A stretch of DNA of 64,000 nt, taken from assembly GCF_000247815.1 (NCBI RefSeq), contig NC_021686.1:5286037-5350036 (forward strand). The letters run 5' to 3'. The translations under genes and the position numbers were made by a program. The notes beneath the pieces were generated by a model. It was not told the DNA's origin and made no database searches. It saw only the letters and a program-made list of their open reading frames with translations. Each line of letters opens with the position of its first letter. Within the stretch, counting starts at the first letter, position 1. This DNA is from Ficedula albicollis. Its lineage: Eukaryota > Chordata > Aves > Passeriformes > Muscicapidae. Below are positions 1-13,140 of this stretch, piece by piece.

Positions 1-1122
1 TTCTAGAAGGCCAGGTTTCTTTTAGATCCGGACATCCTAATTCAACCCCAGCTAGTGCCTGGGGTATGAATAATTCATTAGTATTTCTCAGTTTGTAACT
101 AAACTTCTCAGAGAATTTAGGAAGTGTGAATATTGCTGCAGTAAACATATGCCGATTATTTTTTTAGAAGCTAGAAAATGAGGTTACTCCCAAAAAAAGT
201 GGGTAAAATAATTAAAATGTAAATTGAAATAAATTATTCACACTACTAAATTTAAATAAATGACTCGAACACCTAAACTCAATTAAGGCAGTGGCATGTT
301 GTTAGTTAGAATACTCAGTATTGTACAGCAGGTGTACGAAGCCAAGAACTGGCACCAAAAAAGTGTTCAATGTGCATGAATGTTTTATAGGTAACTGAGT
401 GTATACCCTAAGGGCCTTGAATATTACATTAAATTATACATTTCTAATAAAGCAAATATAAATGAATATGGAAAAAAAAGTCAACTTTCAGCTAAAAACC
501 CCAAATACTTCTTTCAAGTGAGGGCTTTACCATTGCATAACAGTTGCAATATTATCTTGTTTAATAGCTTAAACACTGTTGTCAGCTAAATAACTGTGTA
601 TGCACGACAAGGCATAAGTGCCATTGGCAACTGTTGTGTAGTGTTATGGAAACCGTTCTAAAATAAGACCACATTTACTGTCACTTAAAACTCTTTTAAA
701 ATTTTAATAGAAATAACATATTCAGCAAAACAGACTTATTAATTTGCTGTAACTCTTCCTGTTTTTTTTGTTTTTTTTTTTCTTTTCTTTTATGGCTCAC
801 TTGCAATCACAAAAGGAAGCTACTGTCAAAGCCTAGCTGTAGGGATGGAATATTCCTGGCTTTACAATGAGCTCCTAGTGTCAGGAGCAGGACTGAGGGG
901 GAGGAACCTGGCAAGCACTCAGTATATTTTCTTTGCCATGGTTTTATAAAATACAGAATCACATGGTGAAAGTTCATGTATATGTACTATTTAAGCCTAG
1001 AGCCTAATCTCCAAAATAGATTTTTTTTTTTTTTGGCTGAAGAGGGGGAAGAGCAGCTACAGAGAAGCTTTGTTAATATTTTTGACATATTTGAATGCTC
1101 AACCTGACTGCACACTTCAAGT
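1..1122. other. AT-rich unique sequence, no gene seen
   Basis: This stretch is AT-rich with short T and A runs (for example around 760-790 and 1020-1034). I see no coding exon, RNA gene or recognisable repeat family before the pentamer array starts. Confidence 0.6.
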
Positions 1123-2247
1123 GGGATGGGATGGGATGGGATGGGATGGGATGGGATGGGATGGGATGGGATGGGATGGGATGGGATGGGATGGGATGGG
1201 ATGGGATGGGATGGGATGGGATGGGATGGGATGGGATGGGATGGGATGGGATGGGATGGGATGGGATGGGATGGGATGGGATGGGATGGGATGGGATGGG
1301 ATGGGATGGGATGGGATGGGATGGGATGGGATGGGATGGGATGGGATGGGATGGGATGGGATGGGATGGGATGGGATGGGATGGGATGGGATGGGATGGG
1401 ATGGGATGGGATGGGATGGGATGGGATGGGATGGGATGGGATGGGATGGGATGGGATGGGATGGGATGGGATGGGATGGGATGGGATGGGATGGGATGGG
1501 ATGGGATGGGATGGGATGGGATGGGATGGGATGGGATGGGATGGGATGGGATGGGATGGGATGGGATGGGATGGGATGGGATGGGATGGGATGGGATGGG
1601 ATGGGATGGGATGGGATGGGATGGGATGGGATGGGATGGGATGGGATGGGATGGGATGGGATGGGATGGGATGGGATGGGATGGGATGGGATGGGATGGG
1701 ATGGGATGGGATGGGATGGGATGGGATGGGATGGGATGGGATGGGATGGGATGGGATGGGATGGGATGGGATGGGATGGGATGGGATGGGATGGGATGGG
1801 ATGGGATGGGATGGGATGGGATGGGATGGGATGGGATGGGATGGGATGGGATGGGATGGGATGGGATGGGATGGGATGGGATGGGATGGGATGGGATGGG
1901 ATGGGATGGGATGGGATGGGATGGGATGGGATGGGATGGGATGGGATGGGATGGGATGGGATGGGATGGGATGGGATGGGATGGGATGGGATGGGATGGG
2001 ATGGGATGGGATGGGATGGGATGGGATGGGATGGGATGGGATGGGATGGGATGGGATGGGATGGGATGGGATGGGATGGGATGGGATGGGATGGGATGGG
2101 ATGGGATGGGATGGGATGGGATGGGATGGGATGGGATGGGATGGGATGGGATGGGATGGGATGGGATGGGATGGGATGGGATGGGATGGGATGGGATGGG
2201 ATGGGATGGGATGGGATGGGATGGGATGGGATGGGATGGGACGGGAT
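1123..2247. repeat. (GGGAT)n pentamer array, about 225 units
   Basis: The array is 1,125 bp of GGGAT repeated head to tail with essentially no interruption; the one substitution I see is near the right end (ACGGG at 2241-2245). The G-rich strand is plus. Units of three G separated by AT suit G-quadruplex formation. Neither strand contains a stop codon in any frame, so all frames stay open, giving MGWDG-type or SHPIP-type repeats. These are not genes: there is no complex sequence beyond the repeat. Purity over this length implies recent expansion, or collapse or expansion in the assembly. Confidence 0.97.
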
Positions 2248-5200
2248 GTCCCAGCTGTGCAGAGTGAACAGATAAGGACCCCTCATCACACAGAGGGGAG
2301 CACAGAGCTGGGCACACAGTGACCTGGGGGCAGCTCTGGGGACCCCTGTTCCTCCAGCCCAGCAGGGGCTGGAGGGGCTGGTGTGTGAGCCTGGGGGTGG
2401 CAGGACTCACTGTCCCCAGTGAAGGGGCTGAGCAGACCCTCTGGGTGCTGCCTTGTGTTCACCTGCTGAAGACACACCTGTAAATCCAAGCACTTCCAGA
2501 GACAGAGGTGATGCACTGGGAAAGAGCTGCAGAAAGATTTTATTTTTCCTCTCGCTAATCGGTGAAGATGTAAGCCAGTTTTGTCCTTGCAAAGCAACAG
2601 AACAGATATTGAGCTGGGCCCTAATTGGATCTGTTAACCACCTAACAAAGCCACTGCACATTAACCAGCTTCAATTACAGCAGCTATGAGTAAAGTGCAA
2701 GGGAGGGAAACAGTGTGGAGGTGTTTTAGCCCAGGGTCCCAGGATGAACAAGGGTTTCATCTTGGGAGCATAATATTTGGCCATAAAGAGAGGGGGAAAT
2801 GGGAACATCAGCTCTTTCTCTCCCTCAAAAGAGTGAGATCCCAAACCTGCTCCACACAGATACAAATCCTTGAAGCAGGTTGTGCTCTTGGCCAGCAGCT
2901 GAGTGAATAACTGCAAAGAAACATGCAAAATGCAGCCTTCTAGAAAGTCAAGCTCTGAGCCTTTACCTCCACAGGTACAGACTGGAAGCTAGCCCATGCA
3001 GAATTCACTGAGGAGAGCTTTCCCTTGACACCAGGCAACCTTGGGGTGGAACCGTAGGCTGAGAACAATTCCTGCCTAAGCCCTGCATTCCCCATCAGAC
3101 GGGTGATCAGAAGAGAGTTAATGTTCTTTGCCTTGGCAGAGGACACCTCACAGCTGCCTGTCCTCATTTCAGGGACTGCCAGGGAACCCTGCCATGGGGG
3201 AAGGAGCAGGCAGGGGGAATTTGTGCCTGGGCCCAGCTGGAGTGATTTGCCATATCCCACAGGGAGCTATAAAACTCCTCTGGTGAGGCTGGCATTTCTC
3301 CTGGTTTGACTCTGCAGCCAGGTCTTTCCTGTAGGAAAGATGAGGAACTTTTCCCAGAAAGGAATACTTCAGTATTAGGAGTGAATGAATCAGTTTTATG
3401 TGTAATTTTTGCCCGGCTTTGATGTGGTCTTGAATAAAGGGGAAATACCTACACCAAGTACCAATCTTCATTATTGACATATGAGTGGTAATAATTCAAC
3501 TAATATTGCTATATGCAAGGAAAATTAAGTTTGAACCAGTACAGAATCCAGGGGTGCCTTAAGAAAGTTGGCTTTTTAAAGCCAAGAAGCATTATGAGCA
3601 AGATCAACTAGAAGAAGGAAATAAGGCAGAATATACAAGAGCTTTGTAAGAACAACTTAAGGATATCTTATTTTAATGGGAGTAAAAGGCTGTATCTTCT
3701 GTAAAAACACAACAGAATAAACTCAGCATAATAAATCAAAAACCTCTGCAGTAGGAAGTGAATGCAGCCATAAAAGTAAGTCTTACCAATAAGGACAAAA
3801 AAGACAAATGTGATAGTAAAAGAGGATAGATAATTGACAACAAAAACAAAAACGTGTCGTTGAGAACATTAATAAGGGAACAGCTTTTGCAAAACATTTC
3901 TGAAGTGGAAAAAACCCACTTGAAAGAGACCAATGGGTCTGCTCCCAAACAGAAACAGCAGATACTTCTTTTTTATATAGCAACAATGCAAAAAAAAAAA
4001 AAATCAATAAAGACGTCTATTCTGTGTTTGGAGGAAAGGATGAAGTATTTGTTAGATGATGATGGTAATATACTTTCTATTCCTACTGTAACTAAAGAGG
4101 ATATTAATCAGCAGCTACTGTAGTTAGACATACTTAAATCAGAAGTTCTGGGTAATTTGCATTGAGAAATTTTAACACAGCTGGTTAAGAAGCTTTTTTT
4201 GGCAGGTAACGTTCATTTTTCAGTAACCCATGGACAGGAGAGAATTCCAGAAACCTTTAAAAATGCCGGCTCCTTGTTAGTTCATTAAAAAGTACAGGCA
4301 AGGTGACTGAGACAACAGAGCCTGACAGGCTGAGTTCAGTATGGGACAACAAAGGAAAAGCTCATATTTAATTCAATTAACAGAGACTGGAAGGTGCATG
4401 CTACTGTTAATGCTGATCAAAGATGGAAAATATATCTGCTCGAGGTAATCTTAGAGAGATTTTTAGCCTAGTTCACTTAGGTGTATTTACTAAATACACC
4501 AAGGCTTCAGGAAAACATTGCTATACAGCTGACAAAATAAAACTATGGACTTGGGAAGTTTAAAAGGATATAAATCAATAGGTGTACTAAAGGTCAAAGA
4601 GAATAGAAAGGCACAAAATAACTTGGCTGTAGAGTAAATAACTGGAAAGGTAAAAGCCACCAGACAGGAGAAACCTCTGCTGAACAAGGAAATCTGTGGT
4701 AGAACCAAAATTGCTTCAACTTAGGCAACCTACATTTTTTATGTTCCAGACATGTATTTCAGGCTGCTAACAGTGATGTTTCCTAAGTAGAGGAACAATT
4801 TGATGAAGGTTGTGATAGTTTTCATAACTAGCAACCTTTACATTAGAGGTGGAAATATTTCCCATCTCAGGCTCTGGTTCCACTATCACTCCTGGAAGGT
4901 AATAAAGCAGACAGAATGTCCCAAGCCCAGCAGGACCTGCAGTTTGCCCCTCTGCAGGGTTACAACATGTATATTCCACTTGGAGATCCTCACCTCTCCT
5001 CACTTTCTTTTCTTCTAATTGCTCTTTTTACAGCATGTGGCATTGAGTCTTGCAACAGTATCCTGAAAAGTTTATTTATAATGCACTAAAAGAGCAATCT
5101 TTGCAGCTGAACCAGATTTACTGTAGCAGCATTTTGGGTGATGAAACTGTAGTTCTCCAAGTTTTGTGAGTGATGCTTTACTTGGCTTGGGTTTTTCATT

Positions 5201-8200
5201 TGAACTCAAATAGAACAATCTTGCTTGCCTTGCATCAAAGAACAGTGGGCAAAAATGACTAATTTGATTCCTCATGACCAGCCCCTAGACATTAATATTC
5301 TTCAATGCTAGGAGATGCAAATTTCAGCCAGCCATACAAAACCCAGCCTCTTTCAAGGGTGCATTTCACTGCCTCAGCCTGTGACTCTTGAGAGGTAAAC
5401 AGATGCTGAGCATATGAGCTTTAGGGACAAATCAGCTGACCTTTAATGATTCCCTAAGTCCTTCCCTCACTTTCCATCAATAGCATACTTATTGATCACA
5501 GAGCTGGCTGGTACTGAATTCCTCTGGAGAAATTCAGTATCAGAAAGGCTAAGAAAAATCTTTAAAGTGCATAGCTTAATTCTCTGGTCTATTGTCATCA
5601 AAACTGAACATCTGAAACTGCACTTTTCTAACCAAAAGGGAGTCTCTTCCCTTAACCCTCTTGGCATTGCTGTTTTGGCTTCCAAAGTAAAATCTTCCCT
5701 TCTGCTTAAACCTGCTTGTAGGCAGGTGATTCAGCATGACTTCCCAAACTCACATCACTGTTTGGGAGCTGGGATGCATCAGTTCTTCAGGAAATCTCGC
5801 TGGAGAGTTTTCTATGAATTATGTCATCTGAGAATGCTCCAGAGAAAATGTCACTGCTGTGATGACTTGCATCTGTATAAGCTTTCTGTGAAGACAGCTG
5901 CCAAATAAAAGAAATAAAGAATAATTAGGGATGAGAAATATCTCTAATTTTTCCCTCCAATTACTTGTCCATCTGCATGCATATCAGGTGTAATATCATA
6001 TCATTATTGCAGAAGAGTTGGTTGGCACTCCCAAAATAGTTTACAAGCCCTCTGGCAGTAATCACTGACTTAGGAACAGGCTGAGAAGCAGCCACAAATT
6101 AAATTGAAAGCCTGACCCTGACCTATCAGGCCAGGACCCTACACATCATTTTGCTGTGTTAATACTACAACACCCAACATCCTCACACGGCAATGCAGGA
6201 TGTTGAAAACCTGGAGAGCTGATTCCCAAGCAGTTTATCACTCCATGGTCTTAGGAGCCTTCTCCAGCTTAAATGATCCTGTGATCCCGTTCTACGATGG
6301 TTTGCACACTCACATTCCCTTTAGATTTTAGGCATTCAATGAGTAAGAGGAGCCCATTTCTGCAGTACACATTCCATATGAAGTCCCTGCTCCATTCCAT
6401 ATGCGTGTGCTGCATTATGTCAAACCCTGTGTTCGGAGGATGTACAACAAAATTTGCCTCTTCCACTAATGCCTAAACTCCATTGCCTGCTGATGTATAG
6501 CCACAGTGCATCACTGGAGTGATGAGGATCTGATGGGATATTGCCATCATTTATTACTGGAATATTATCACTAGCATATTATTGCAATGTATCACCAGAG
6601 CAGCAGCCAGCAGGGATGGAGCTGCAAGAGAGCCTTGTATGTTTTATTAATTCCTAAGTGATAGCTGTAGGATTAGGATGACACAGAATCAGCATATAGC
6701 CTGCTTTCCTCTCATTCACATGTTTGCAACATGAACTGGAATATTTTGTTTGCTACTTTCCAGGTTTGAATCATTTCCTTGCTGAAGTTTTAGATTGAAA
6801 CCTTTATTCTGAAAGTTTTGTTAGAGATTATGAAATAACAAGGACCAAAAGAAGATGGAAATCTGATCTTGTCTGTCTTGTTTTATCATCATCTCTATCA
6901 TATATTTTAGGATTATTTTGTGTCCCTGACTATTAAAGTTCCATATTACCCAAGGTATTATACAAAGACTTAGAAAACGGACAGTTCATTAAGGTATGAC
7001 ATCTATTTACAATTTTACTTTTTTTTGCATAAGCATTTTAAAATTCAGTATCTCATTTGCTGCCAAAAATAACATACAAAACCCAGTATATTCCTGCCAC
7101 TCAGCCACTCAAATTGGCAAATGACATCAGATATTTAAACATTTTGATGAAACCTGAGCGTTCCATCTCCCGTCAGTGTTAATTCTGCCTGTCTCACCAT
7201 GCTTTGCACAAAGCAAGAGTGTACTGATATTACAGTGTCTCTTCCACAGTCATTGCCTGGAGGAATTCTGAAAGCTCTCCTGCAAATGTCCCCTGGATTT
7301 ATTTCATTGTACTACCAGAAAATAACATTTGCTGCAAGCTTTATATAGAGCAACTTCTGCAAGGTGATGCCAGTGTCAGCCTGTCTGATTCAGTCAGGAC
7401 TCTGTTTTAGTCAGTGATAAGCTCCTATATGCATCCCACTAGGATCAGACAGAGATATTGGATAACTGCAGCTGGTTCTTGCTACTCACTGGAGGATTGT
7501 GTTCATTATATCTCTGCTACTTCTGGCCATTATCTATCACTACATAAATATCTTCATCTTACTTAACATCGCACGTTTTTAGGCTAAAAATGTCTCTCTG
7601 ATAGACCCCTTCAAATTTCCATCATTCATCCATCCCTAATCTATTGTAGTAGAACACTAGGGATGAAATTTAGAGCTGCATATTTTTAAAAAATGCTGAG
7701 CTAGCTCCAAGTTGCTGCCCTAGGTGGGACAATCAGCTTGCCTGACCAAGGCTGTGAGGCAGGAGCAGACAGCTCTGGAGAGGAGCCAGGTGTGTGCTGG
7801 ATAAGCTGTGATCCTAAACTAGAGGCAATCCACCACAGCACAGCACCTTCTCTGGAGTTAGTTTTGGGTAAACCTGGGCCTGTAATAAACCCCAGCCTCC
7901 AGAAAATCCTGGCAGTAGAGCAAACTGTGAGAGAAGGGGGGGCAGTGGTAGATGAGGGGGGACACGCACTCTCTGGAGAGATGCTGAGGAGCATTTTGGC
8001 AGGAAGGAGCCCTTTCAGGGGCACATTTGTGTCACCTGCTCCCTCACAGCACCACTCAGGGCTGTCCATCATCCCTGAAAAGACAGGGCATGGTAGTGGT
8101 AGAAGTGAAATGTCACAGGTTATACCTGGCTGGCTGGAAACACTTTCTTGTTTCTGGAGAAAGACTGCACACCAGGTTTCTGTAGTCCTTCCTTCCTCTC

Positions 8201-8853
8201 TCCTAACAAATGGTTAATGCTCATGTAGCAGCAGCATGTAGATCAGGAGGTTAATCCCAGAATGTGCAGTGTATTAGGCATGATAAAAGTGAACAAAACA
8301 GCAACATCTGTTTCAAATGACAGCTTCTCATTAATCTGCACATCCACTGCTGAAAAATATGGATTACACTCAGCAAGAACCCTGCCTAGATTAGTAGTTT
8401 GGAAGCCCAAGTCCTCTTGCCTATTGTCAACTAGATTACCTTTGCTGAGCACATTGACTTTCCCAGAACTGACTGCAATAATAATGGACATTAATTTAAT
8501 CACATTGCCAGACACATTGCAGGGAATTCAGTAAAAACTGGTGGAAGGGATACAGAACTAGTGGAGATTTAATGTCTTGCTCTTCTTTTTGCATATGTTG
8601 CTTGGATGAAAGTGTTTAAGCTCAGCCTCAGAGGTTGATGTCATTCTCTGACCAGCAGTAGTTGTTCCCTTCCAACAGTGTGACTGTCATCACAAGAAAA
8701 CATCTGCAGGATGGGACAAGTTTTGGCATTCTTTCTGAAGGGTGTTTAAAACCTTTTGTCTCCTTTCCCCTCAAGAACTCAGTGCAAGACTAAGAAATGA
8801 TGGGTTGGGAATTGAAGGAAGGTCCTGAAGCAAGTCTGATTAGAACTAGGGGG
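2248..8853. other. Intergenic sequence, no gene seen
   Basis: About 6.6 kb of mixed unique sequence. The open frames here (for example 3854-4123, 5492-5908 and 7738-8217) have no recognisable domain, no homology I know and no splice context. A short CR1-like scrap at 6236-6302 is listed separately. Confidence 0.55.
6236..6302 (+). mobile_element. Possible CR1 LINE 3'-end scrap
   Basis: The sequence reads like a degraded avian CR1 3' end: a 'ggagccttctccagcttaaa' stretch followed by an ATGATCCTGTGATCC-like tail resembling the CR1 8-bp terminal repeat. It is old and short, so the call is tentative. Confidence 0.45.
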
Positions 8854-10213
8854 AAAAAAAAAAAAAAAACTTAAACCCACACGACACAATTTGTACACTG
8901 CTACCACCTAGTGGGTTAAAAGAAAACCAACTCTCCCTCTGAACTAAAATGAACCAAAGCTAAGGGTGTAAACCTGCATCACCGAGGTCACTGGGACTTT
9001 TGCCATTGACTTTACTTGGAACAATTCTTAATGGGATAGGCCACATTAAACATCAGGCATTTGAACTTCAAGGGCAATTACAGAGAGTACCAGTGAGTTT
9101 TACATATATTTGTGATCTAGATAATTGCCAAAATTTGTCCAGAATAGCACTGAAGCAAAAGCAGCATTAGCAATTATTGCTTTAACTCAATGCAAATAGG
9201 TTGAACGGGATGAAAACACCCATTTGAAAACTGGAAAAAAGGGGATTTGTCATGGGTACTGGATTTTATTTTTCAAATTAGGTTAAACTTTATGAAAGAA
9301 GTTTACACAGCAGCTCTGGAAACCTCAGTTCTGCACTGGTGAAAAGAATTTCTCTAGAGAGTTTGGCCAGTTTGCCTTCTTGTTCTCTGGTGCTTCCCCA
9401 GAGCAGGAAGGAACCAGTCACTCCCACTCATTTTTTGGCTCTGATTTAGTGGGCATTTTTCTGAGTTAGACTGGCACAGGGTAACTCATCTCCCAAGTCA
9501 GTCACGCTGAAATGTCACTGCTAACATCCAAAAAAAAAAAAAAAAAAAAAACCCTAAACCCACACGACACAATTTGTACACTGCTACCACCTAGTGGGTT
9601 AAAAGAAAACCAACTCTCCCTCTGAACTAAAATGAACCAAAGCTAAGGGTGTAAACCTGCATCACCGAGGTCACTGGGACTTTTGCCATTGACTTTACTT
9701 GGAACAATTCTTAATGGGATAGGCCACATTAAACATCAGGCATTTGAACTTCAAGGGCAATTACAGAGAGTACCAGGGAGTTTTACATATATTTGTGATC
9801 TAGATAATTGCCAAAATTTGTCCAGAATAGCACTGAAGCAAAAGCAGCATTAGCAATTATTGCTTTAACTCAGTGCAAATAGGTTGAACGGGATGAAAAC
9901 ATCCATTTGAAAACTGGAAAAAAGGGGATTTGTCATGGGTACTGGATTTTATTTTTCAAATTAGGTTAAACTTTATGAAAGAAGTTTACACAGCAGCTCT
10001 GGAAACCTCAGTTCTGCACTGGTGAAAAGAATTTCTCTAGAGAGTTTGGCCAGTTTGCCTTCTTGTTCTCTGGTGCTTCCCCAGAGCAGGAAGGAACCAG
10101 TCACTCCCACTCAGTTTTTAGCTCTGATTTAGTGGGCATTTTTCTGAGTTAGACTGGCACAGGGTAACTCATCTCCCAAGTCAGTCACGCTGAAATGTCA
10201 CTGCTAACATCCA
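8854..10213. repeat. 683-bp tandem duplication, two copies
   Basis: Copy 1 (8854-9529) and copy 2 (9530-10213) are the same sequence offset by 683 bp. Each begins with an A run (16 A at 8854-8869; about 22 A at 9530-9551). I see only about six substitutions between copies, for example CCAGTGAG versus CCAGGGAG and ACACCC versus ACATCC, so they are roughly 99% identical. No coding content is visible. The right breakpoint is at CTAACATCC, where copy 1 runs into the A tract and copy 2 into unique sequence. Confidence 0.93.
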
Positions 10214-11990
10214 GTGCTATTAAAATCCACACTGATTTTGACACTTGCTCCTGCAGAGTCAGCATTTTATTTACCCCAAGGCATACTCTCACAGCACAAA
10301 GTGTCAGGATTAAATGATTCATACCTTTTTTGCAGTACTTGATCTTTCCTTCCCTATGTTATGCCAAGAGAAATCCCTTCCAAGCTGATCTGCAGGAGAG
10401 ATATTGAGCCAGCTGACTTGTGCCACTGTTCTGTGCCCTGTGACTGCCCAGAGATGCAAAATGTAACCATGGCACACAGAGAAGAGTGGCAGGAGAGGGT
10501 TTTCAGCACTTCTGGAAATCAAGGTATCAATGTCACTGTGATTCCTCTACCTATCTGTAATAATAGCTAGGAAGGATGCAAGGACCTTAATTACCCAATA
10601 TTAATAATACAAATGCATTTCTATGCAACTGTGCTTTAATCACTTCCACAATATTTATCATCGTTAGTCTCATGTCATAGTTCAGCAAAGATCTGAAGTG
10701 TGTTCATAACTCAAAGCACTCAAAGTGTTTTACTCTTTATTTCTCAGCCTTAAAATGAGGGACATTATTTGAGGCTGACCCTACAATCAGATCTCACAAC
10801 AGCCCTACTTTCATGCCAGTTCTGCTGTGTTTATTTGGAGCTCAGATATGTTCAGAAGAGAATCCTTCTAATAGAGTAGAACACCCAATTAATCACCTCT
10901 CTCTTTTTTTGTTTGCAATGGAAATTGCTCATGTTAAAGCCAGTTGCAAAAGAGCTCTGTGGAACCTTCTTCAAAGCAGTTTTTGTCACAAAAATATTAA
11001 TCTTGCAGAAATTAAACCTTCCATAGGTTTACTATTTTAGAAAGATTACAATTTATGTATCATAAAAATCATGCTTTAGAGGAAGAAAACAATTTTAACA
11101 TTTTATCAGTGTTAGTCTCAATTTGAAAATAGCTTCTTAAATGTGTATTAGAGAACATAATAGCTGAAAGTAATATCAAACCTTTGATTTTTTTTTTTCT
11201 GATTTTTTTCTGTAATGTAGGTTTCAAAATATAGAAGGTGTCCTCAAAAAGCTAATTCTGATATCTTAAAATTTCAGGAGAGATTACAGTGTGTACAATC
11301 CTCCTTGCATCGTCCTCCCAGCTTCCTTTAAAAATCCTCTGCTTTAAGCATCTCTTCCAAACCTGTTAAACCCCTTCCCAGTGGCTGATGTGCCATTTCA
11401 CAGCAGCCCTGCCTCGCTGGCTGCCTCCTCCTGAGCCTCCTGCAGTGCCTCACCCAAATTCATTTCCACTTGTACTTTGTGTTGCTACATACATGTATTA
11501 TTTTTCTTTCTTTCTTTCTTCAGGGCAAATGGATGGGATCTGTAAAGAAAGTGATTTTGAAATGCATTTTAACTTTCAGATCAGCCTTTGAGAAATTAAT
11601 TTCCACTTAGTTTTTGGAGTCATTCCAACTCATCCTCATGAGTGAAATATGGGCATCAGAAGGTGGAACAGAAAATACAAAGCTAATGATCTGGTTCATG
11701 TTAGTTAGTTCTCTCTTAATCCTTTGAAAGATTGCATTTCCCGTCTCTGGAATTTCCTCTCACTGACGGTTTTTAAAAGAAACAAGACAATATTTGCCAT
11801 GCATTATATATCAAGATTAACTCAAGAAGCAAAGATGATCTATTCACCATCCCTCTAAGCCTCTCATAATTAGGTCTACAGCTTTCAAGGACAGTACTGT
11901 CTGAGCTTTAAGAATAGGAATTCCCATTGAAATTTAAGATGTCTCACAGAGTAAAGGTTAGAGAGGACAAAAGGGGCCTAACTTTCACCC
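10214..11990. other. Intergenic sequence, no gene seen
   Basis: Unique, mostly AT-rich sequence. A short pyrimidine tract (CTTT repeats near 11505-11520) is the only simple feature noticed. Confidence 0.55.
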
Positions 11991-12102
11991 TTACCCACCC
12001 TGACTGGCCTGAGCTGTGAGTACACAAGGACTGCAGACCTGCAGTCTTACCCACCCTGACTGGCCTGAGCTGTGAGTAGACAAGGACTGCAGACCTGCAG
12101 TC
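11991..12102. repeat. 56-bp tandem duplication
   Basis: A 56-bp unit beginning TTACCCACCCTGACTGG occurs at 11991-12046 and again at 12047-12102, with a C/G difference in GTACACAAGG versus GTAGACAAGG. It keeps a minus-strand frame open locally but does not look coding. Confidence 0.9.
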
Positions 12103-12677
12103 TCTGCTCCTGAAAGGGGACCTGCTCCTTCCCAGGCAGCCTTGGGACACAGATTTTTCATTTCTGCTCAGCCCCATAGCAGGCACCACATTTAAATTCC
12201 TACCCATTGCAAGCCCCCCAGGTGTTGTAGGCTCTTCGCCCCATTTTCTGTAAACCTGCATTACCTCTGGCTGAGCTACCCGCAGTAGTTTTGCCAGAAG
12301 ACCCCTCAGGAGGGGGGTTGGAGTCCATGCCCAGCCTTCCTGCAGTGCTTGGTGCTTTTGCAGTGTGACCCTGTGCAAGGCAAGGGGCAGATAGCAGCAG
12401 TACCTGGGGACATCTCTGCATCCCTGCCCTTACGGGGGATAAGGGCAGGTGACAGAACAGTCAGGCCAGTCCTGCAGAAGGTATTCCTGCACCCAGCATT
12501 TCCCAGAGAAGATGGAAACTTCCCAGTCACCCAGGGGAGCTGTCCTGACAAGTCCACAGGCTGCTGCTGTGACACAGACTGGACAGCAGTGGCCTCTGGA
12601 AGAGATGGAGGGTTCAACCCACACAGGTCACTCTGTTCTTCTCTGCAGCTGGCTCTCCCCAGCCCTGTGTCAATCCC

Positions 12678-12723
12678 AGCAGAGCACAGCAGAGCACAGC
12701 AGAGCAGAGCAGAGCAGAGCAGC
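12678..12723. repeat. Short AGCAG/AGCAC simple repeat
   Basis: A run of AGCAGAGCAC units followed by AGCAGAGCAG units immediately precedes the 62-bp minisatellite. Confidence 0.85.
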
Positions 12724-12735
12724 CACCATCCTGCC

Positions 12736-13140
12736 CCAGGAGCAGCCACCCTCCTCCTGTCCTTCTCCAGGAGCACCCATCCCCATCCTGTCCTTCTCCA
12801 GGAGCAGCCACCCTCCTCCTGTCCTTCTCCAGGAGCACCTATCCCCATCCTGGTCTTCTCCAGGTGCAGCCACCCTCCTCCTGTCCTTCTCCAGGAGCAC
12901 CTATCCCCATCCTGGTCTTCTCCAGGTGCAGCCACCCTCCTCCTGTCCTTCTCCAGGAGCACCTATCCCCATCCTGGTCTTCTCCAGGTGCAGCCACCCT
13001 CCTCCTGTCCTTCTCCAGGAGCACCTATCCCCATCCTGTCCTTCTCCAGGTGCAGCCACCCTCCTCCTGTCCTTCTCCAGGAGCACCCATCCCCATCCTG
13101 TCCTTCTCCAGGAGCAGCCACCCTCCTCCTGTCCTCCAGG
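12736..13140. repeat. 62-bp GC-rich minisatellite, about 6.5 copies
   Basis: The unit reads roughly GAGCACCTATCCCCATCCTG, then a TCTTCTCCAGGTGCAGCCAC-type half and CTCCTCCTGTCCTTCTCCAG. It alternates two related halves (AGCACC[C/T]ATCCCC and AGCCACCCTCCTCC). Because the unit lacks stops, long frames remain open on both strands (about 220-270 codons including flanks). The period of 62 is not a multiple of three, so successive units are read in shifting frames; this is a repeat and not a protein repeat. Confidence 0.93.

Noticed and set aside
1070..2410. Open frames of 390-445 codons on both strands over the GGGAT array
   Set aside because: The repeat simply has no stop codon; the product is a pure pentapeptide repeat with no complex sequence.
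3854..4123. 89-codon frame whose end looks faintly like a LINE or reverse-transcriptase linker
   Set aside because: The similarity is only a few acidic residues and short; no catalytic motif or adjoining LINE sequence.
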